A stretch of 64,000 nucleotides of DNA from Acidobacteriota bacterium (GTDB taxonomy: Bacteria > Acidobacteriota > Terriglobia > Terriglobales > Acidobacteriaceae). Position numbers and translations under genes: made by a program. A model generated the notes under the pieces. The model saw only the letters and a program-made list of their open reading frames with translations, did no database searches and was not told the origin of the DNA. Below are positions 62,636 through 64,000 of the stretch, piece after piece. Every line of letters starts with the position of its first letter. Within the stretch, counting starts at the first letter, position 1. The DNA lies in NCBI GenBank assembly GCA_019351975.1, contig JABBOG010000005.1, positions 52,620 through 116,619 on the forward strand, in the 5' to 3' direction.

Positions 62636-63616
62636 ATGATCGCTCCCAACCTCACCCTGCATCCCGGCGACCGCCTCGACGATTACGAACTCCAGGAGAT
62701 CGTCGCCACCAGCGGCATGGCCACCGTCTTCCGCGCCCGCAACCTCAGCACCGCCCAACAAGTCGCCATCAAAGTACCACACCCCGAGATCGAAAGCGAC
62801 CCTGTCCTCTTTGATCGCTTCCGCCGCGAAGAAGAGATCGGTCTCCGCATCAACCACGCCAGCGTCATGAAGGTCTTTGCCACGCCCAACCGCACCCAGA
62901 TCTACATGGTCATGGAGTGGCTCGACGGACGTCTGCTGCGCCAGATTCTCAGCGAAGAAAAAAAACTCCCCATCGCCCGTGCGACCAGCCTGATGATCGG
63001 CATCTGCGCAGCCCTTGAAGTCGTCCACGCCAACGGCGTCGTCCACCGCGACCTAAAACCTGAAAATATCATGGTCGGCCCCAGCGACGACATCCACCTC
63101 ATCGACTTCGGTATCGCCGGCAATGCCGGCGCGCGCCGCCTCACCTTCGCCCACTTCTCCCAAAGCATGGGCACGCCCGACTACATCTCACCCGAACAAG
63201 TGCGTGGCAAGCGCGGCGACGCTCGCAGCGACGTCTTCGCCCTCGGCGTCATGCTCTACGAGATGCTCACCGGCACCGTTCCCTTCTCCGGCCCAAACCC
63301 CTTCGCCGTCATGAACGACCGCCTCCTCAACCTTCCCGCTCCACCCACGCAGCTCGAACCCTCCATCCCACCGCAACTGCAGGAGATCCTCTACCGCGCC
63401 CTTGAACGCGAACCCAAAAACCGCTACGCCAGCGCCCGCGAACTCGCCCACGACCTCACCCACCAGAACGAAGTCGGCATCGCGCCCCGCCCCAACGCCG
63501 ACCAGTGGAACAAGCGCCGCTCACCAGAGAAACGCCGCCTTCTCCTCTACGTCGGCCTGGTTCTGATCCCCCTCCTGCTCTTCGCCCTACTGCTTTTGGT
63601 CTCCCGCCACACCTGA
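62636..63616 (+). CDS. Hanks-type Ser/Thr protein kinase with one C-terminal membrane helix
   Basis: A 326-residue membrane-anchored kinase starting right after the phosphatase stop (TAA ATG). The catalytic loop is HRDLKPENIMV with Asp139, and the magnesium motif is LIDFGIAG. The invariant Lys is in QVAIKVPHP. The phosphate-binding loop is unusual (VATSGMATVF in place of the consensus Gly-x-Gly-x-x-Gly). The C-terminal helix (about 300-320, LYVGLVLIPLLLFALLLLV) would anchor it in the inner membrane with a very short outer tail, and there is no PASTA or other sensor domain. The pair could control a common target. Confidence 0.93.
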   Translation: MIAPNLTLHPGDRLDDYELQEIVATSGMATVFRARNLSTAQQVAIKVPHPEIESDPVLFDRFRREEEIGLRINHASVMKVFATPNRTQIYMVMEWLDGRLLRQILSEEKKLPIARATSLMIGICAALEVVHANGVVHRDLKPENIMVGPSDDIHLIDFGIAGNAGARRLTFAHFSQSMGTPDYISPEQVRGKRGDARSDVFALGVMLYEMLTGTVPFSGPNPFAVMNDRLLNLPAPPTQLEPSIPPQLQEILYRALEREPKNRYASARELAHDLTHQNEVGIAPRPNADQWNKRRSPEKRRLLLYVGLVLIPLLLFALLLLVSRHT

Positions 63617-63645
63617 AGCAACGTAGCGATGCGTGTAGCGTCGGC

Positions 63646-63686
63646 ATTGCCTTTTTTTGCCATTCCCAAAGAGAATCTGCGTCTCC
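63646..63686 (+). repeat. Dispersed extragenic repeat, copy 3
   Basis: Contains CATTCCCAAAGAGAATCTGC after a T7 run, 30 bases after the kinase stop. It is the least conserved copy of the three. Confidence 0.5.
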
Positions 63687-63750
63687 GTTCCAGCACACAA
63701 ACAACAAGCTGCTCTATAGCAACGCAGCCGTTAGCTTATAGCCAAATGTT

Positions 63751-63807
63751 GTCATCTCGACCGGAGCCAAACGGCTTCATCGTTTGGCGCAGTGGAGAGA
63801 CCTGCAG
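63751..63807 (+). repeat. Hairpin-containing repeat-like element
   Basis: GTCATCTCGACCGGAG followed by a perfect 8-bp stem (GCCAAACG with CGTTTGGC, 7-nt loop) and then AGTGGAGAGACCTGCAG. From memory, elements beginning GTCATCTCGACC are common between acidobacterial genes; I saw only this copy here. Confidence 0.45.
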
Positions 63808-64000
63808 CTTCTGCGTGCAACGAAACCACCACACCCTTAGCGAATTTGTTTTGGGGAATCCCTGAAAGAAGTCGTCGTTTTGAAGGGGACGGGCTGAACA
63901 GGCTGCGGAAAAACTCTATGTATGAAGGGGGCAGAAGTTTTAAACAGGGATTTGCTGTATCCAGGAAATATGCGTGGAAACGATCAGCGGCAGGCAGCGA

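Larger units (their letters stand above)
63617..64000. other. 384-bp intergenic stretch to the window edge
   Basis: It holds the third dispersed repeat copy and a second repeat-like hairpin, listed separately. I found no convincing gene; the short open frames here look random. Confidence 0.55.

Noticed and set aside
57570..63046. Long minus-strand frames over the amine oxidase (57570-59069), APC permease (60801-61832) and phosphatase (61820-63046)
   Set aside because: High-GC codon bias leaves the opposite frame open; translations are low-complexity and Gly/Asp/Val-rich with no motifs, while the plus-strand genes are clear.
1..64000. CRISPR arrays, tRNA/rRNA genes, prophage or insertion sequences
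   Set aside because: No regularly spaced repeats, cloverleaf-like sequences, rRNA conserved stretches or transposase/integrase motifs were seen in the gaps.

Overview
This window looks like chromosomal DNA of an acidobacterium (Acidobacteriota, probably Terriglobia/Acidobacteriaceae such as Granulicella, Edaphobacter or Terriglobus). The evidence is high GC content, two very large TonB-dependent receptors with an N-terminal carboxypeptidase-regulatory-like domain, a split gspF-gspE-pilMNOP-pseudopilin locus, S53 sedolisin, ECF sigma/anti-sigma pairs and Hanks-type kinase/phosphatase genes. The assignment is inference from gene content. I saw no rRNA, tRNA, CRISPR array, phage or insertion sequence.

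Layout. 1-11.7 kb: rimP-nusA-infB (minus strand, infB cut by the window edge), guaB and an MscS-like channel (plus), then an acetyltransferase, an ArnT-like glycosyltransferase with an odd in-frame insertion, nrnA, rbfA and a DUF503 gene (minus). 11.7-16.6 kb: a LacI-type regulator and a TonB-dependent receptor whose promoter carries three LacI-type operator-like palindromes. 16.6-20.2 kb: sedolisin, an M24 peptidase and two small membrane proteins. 20.2-27.9 kb: a seven-gene type II secretion/type IV pilus-like operon without secretin or prepilin peptidase. 28-34.6 kb: a frameshifted Tat-signal gene, an A-type Fe-S carrier, small membrane proteins, a Tat-signal aminotransferase convergent with prephenate dehydratase, lmo0937-like and CsbD stress proteins, and a UbiA prenyltransferase. 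34.7-43.3 kb: an outer-membrane assembly operon (BamA-like, SurA-N-like, TamB). 43.5-52.4 kb: ThiF/MoeB-like enzyme, two ECF sigma units, a GAF protein, aroK, a class A beta-lactamase and an AI-2E family transporter. 52.6-61.8 kb: galM, a second TonB receptor, a Tat-signal flavin amine oxidase, a secreted RidA and an APC permease. 61.8-63.6 kb: PP2C phosphatase and Ser/Thr kinase.

The most notable observation is a probable, apparently undescribed transcription attenuator ahead of shikimate kinase (47.1-47.3 kb). A 27-codon leader peptide holds five aromatic codons within seven (Phe-Thr-Phe-Cys-Tyr-Trp-Tyr). Behind it lie RNA segments that can pair in the classic 1:2, 2:3 and 3:4 scheme, ending in a perfect 10-bp terminator stem just before aroK. 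A beta-lactamase gene overlaps the end of aroK, so it may be under the same aromatic amino acid control. Other points worth checking are the operator array, the proposed amine catabolic cluster, the exported HisC-like aminotransferase, a dispersed extragenic repeat and the frameshifted gene at 28-29.4 kb.
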